This document shows positions 63,448 to 64,000 of a stretch of DNA of 64,000 bases, piece after piece; within the stretch, counting starts at the first letter, position 1, and the number at the start of each line of letters is the position of its first letter. The stretch is from Gelidibacter maritimus (GTDB lineage Bacteria > Bacteroidota > Bacteroidia > Flavobacteriales > Flavobacteriaceae): NCBI RefSeq assembly GCF_014062315.1, contig NZ_JACGLT010000010.1:109627-173626 (forward strand), written 5' to 3'. The notes beneath the pieces are model-generated. The model worked only from the letters and a program-made list of their open reading frames with translations, made no database searches and was not told where the DNA came from. A program made the position numbers and the translations under genes.

Positions 63448-64000
63448 CCTCACTTTTGTAAGTTGATTTGTAAAATGCAACTGTACAACTTAACCCCTTT
63501 GCTCCATTTCCATTACAGAAACTTCATCACTACTACGGGTTAATCTGTCTCTGCATACAACTTCGGTATTCTGCCTCTAAGTTGTTCTTATTGTGCATTT
63601 CCCTTGCCATTTGTATGCAGTTTCCCAAGTTCCGTAAATAAGCCTGAATAAAGTTCTTGCCATCTGAATGACGCCAGCCTTACAGAAAATAAATAGGTTT
63701 CCTCTGTAATTAATGTTATTGCTAACATTACTTTTCACTCCGTATCATACTTCGTAGCTTTTGACTGGGGATAGCAACTTCTCGACACCTCTTCGATGGT
63801 TCACTTTCGTTCAACTCCTTTATTCGTACCTGCTAATCTCTTTGGACTAGATTCTCCTAAACGCTCAGCACCACAACTGTTAATTGCAGCACCTTTAGGT
63901 GGTTTAGAGCCATCGCCTATACAACGACTCTGATGGACCTACCATCATCTTATTTACAGCATTCAACCTTTTATTGCCGTGGTTGATTCTTGGCACACTA
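63448..64000. other. Intron 5' region, domains I-IV
   Basis: No ORF. It should hold the structured intron domains I to IV, and its start at 63998 carries the 5' intron consensus. I did not resolve EBS/IBS elements. Confidence 0.5.

Larger units (their letters stand above)
62103..63998 (-). mobile_element. Group II intron, apparently complete, minus strand
   Basis: 5' end read at 63998 (GTGTGCC, the GUGYG-type start, minus strand) and 3' end near 62103 (CTAC, ending in AC). The maturase ORF lies in the middle and domains V and VI follow it. The total is about 1.9 kb. The 5' exon is only two bases of the window, so the interrupted gene cannot be identified. The exact 3' boundary could shift by a few bases. 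Confidence 0.75.

Overview
The window looks like a chromosome segment of a marine-type Flavobacteriaceae (Bacteroidota). The reasons are low G+C, a TonB-type outer-membrane barrel with a flavobacterial tail, Bacteroidota-style promoters (-7 box TAnnTTTG close to start codons), single-chain MenE and ABC-permease/M1-peptidase proteins of the type found in this phylum, and a CAL67264-family small membrane protein. I saw no rRNA, tRNA or CRISPR array.

Layout. 1-7.7 kb: the 3' end of a TonB-family outer-membrane barrel gene, a small membrane protein, fumarase (fumC), and two histidine-utilisation genes (hutI, hutG) separated by an opposite-strand coiled-coil membrane protein. 7.8-17.6 kb: seven consecutive minus-strand genes that look like one functional module: a large coiled-coil protein, a 353-aa unknown, an AAA+ ATPase, a NudK-like Nudix hydrolase, a DUF6638-like protein and two membrane proteins. 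This is the best candidate in the window for an undescribed system. 17.7-26.8 kb: a metallo-beta-lactamase-fold lipoprotein, two tiny related membrane proteins (one of 54 aa), the ABC-F factor EttA, two MFS transporters, a GNAT/flavin-reductase pair and an acyl-CoA carboxylase beta subunit. 26.8-28.9 kb: a VWA protein carrying a TonB-receptor plug but no barrel.

29-43 kb holds most of the menaquinone pathway on the minus strand: menC-CPBP protease-menE, then cvfB-like-menB-menA, menD, and menF-hotdog thioesterase. MenF makes isochorismate, MenD adds the succinyl semialdehyde unit, MenC dehydrates, MenE makes the CoA ester, MenB closes the ring, a hotdog thioesterase may release DHNA and MenA prenylates it. 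A recognisable MenH and the final methyltransferase are not here. A sterol desaturase and an SDR oxidoreductase interrupt the cluster on the plus strand.

43.7-60.2 kb: a FAD oxidoreductase, a nitronate monooxygenase-type flavoprotein, dnaK, a collagen-like lipoprotein, L-serine deaminase, a three-gene operon of two SGNH proteins plus an MBOAT acyltransferase (surface polymer O-acylation), and an ABC ATPase with a fused permease/M1 aminopeptidase. 60.5-64 kb: two tandem paralogous lipoproteins and an apparently complete group II intron (minus strand, about 62103-63998) encoding its maturase.

Intergenic DNA is unusually repeat-rich. It has four arrays of 7-bp tandem repeats, each just upstream of a start codon; a 132-bp minisatellite between menD and menF; a 99-bp tandem repeat carrying hairpins; and interspersed composite repeats shared between distant gaps.
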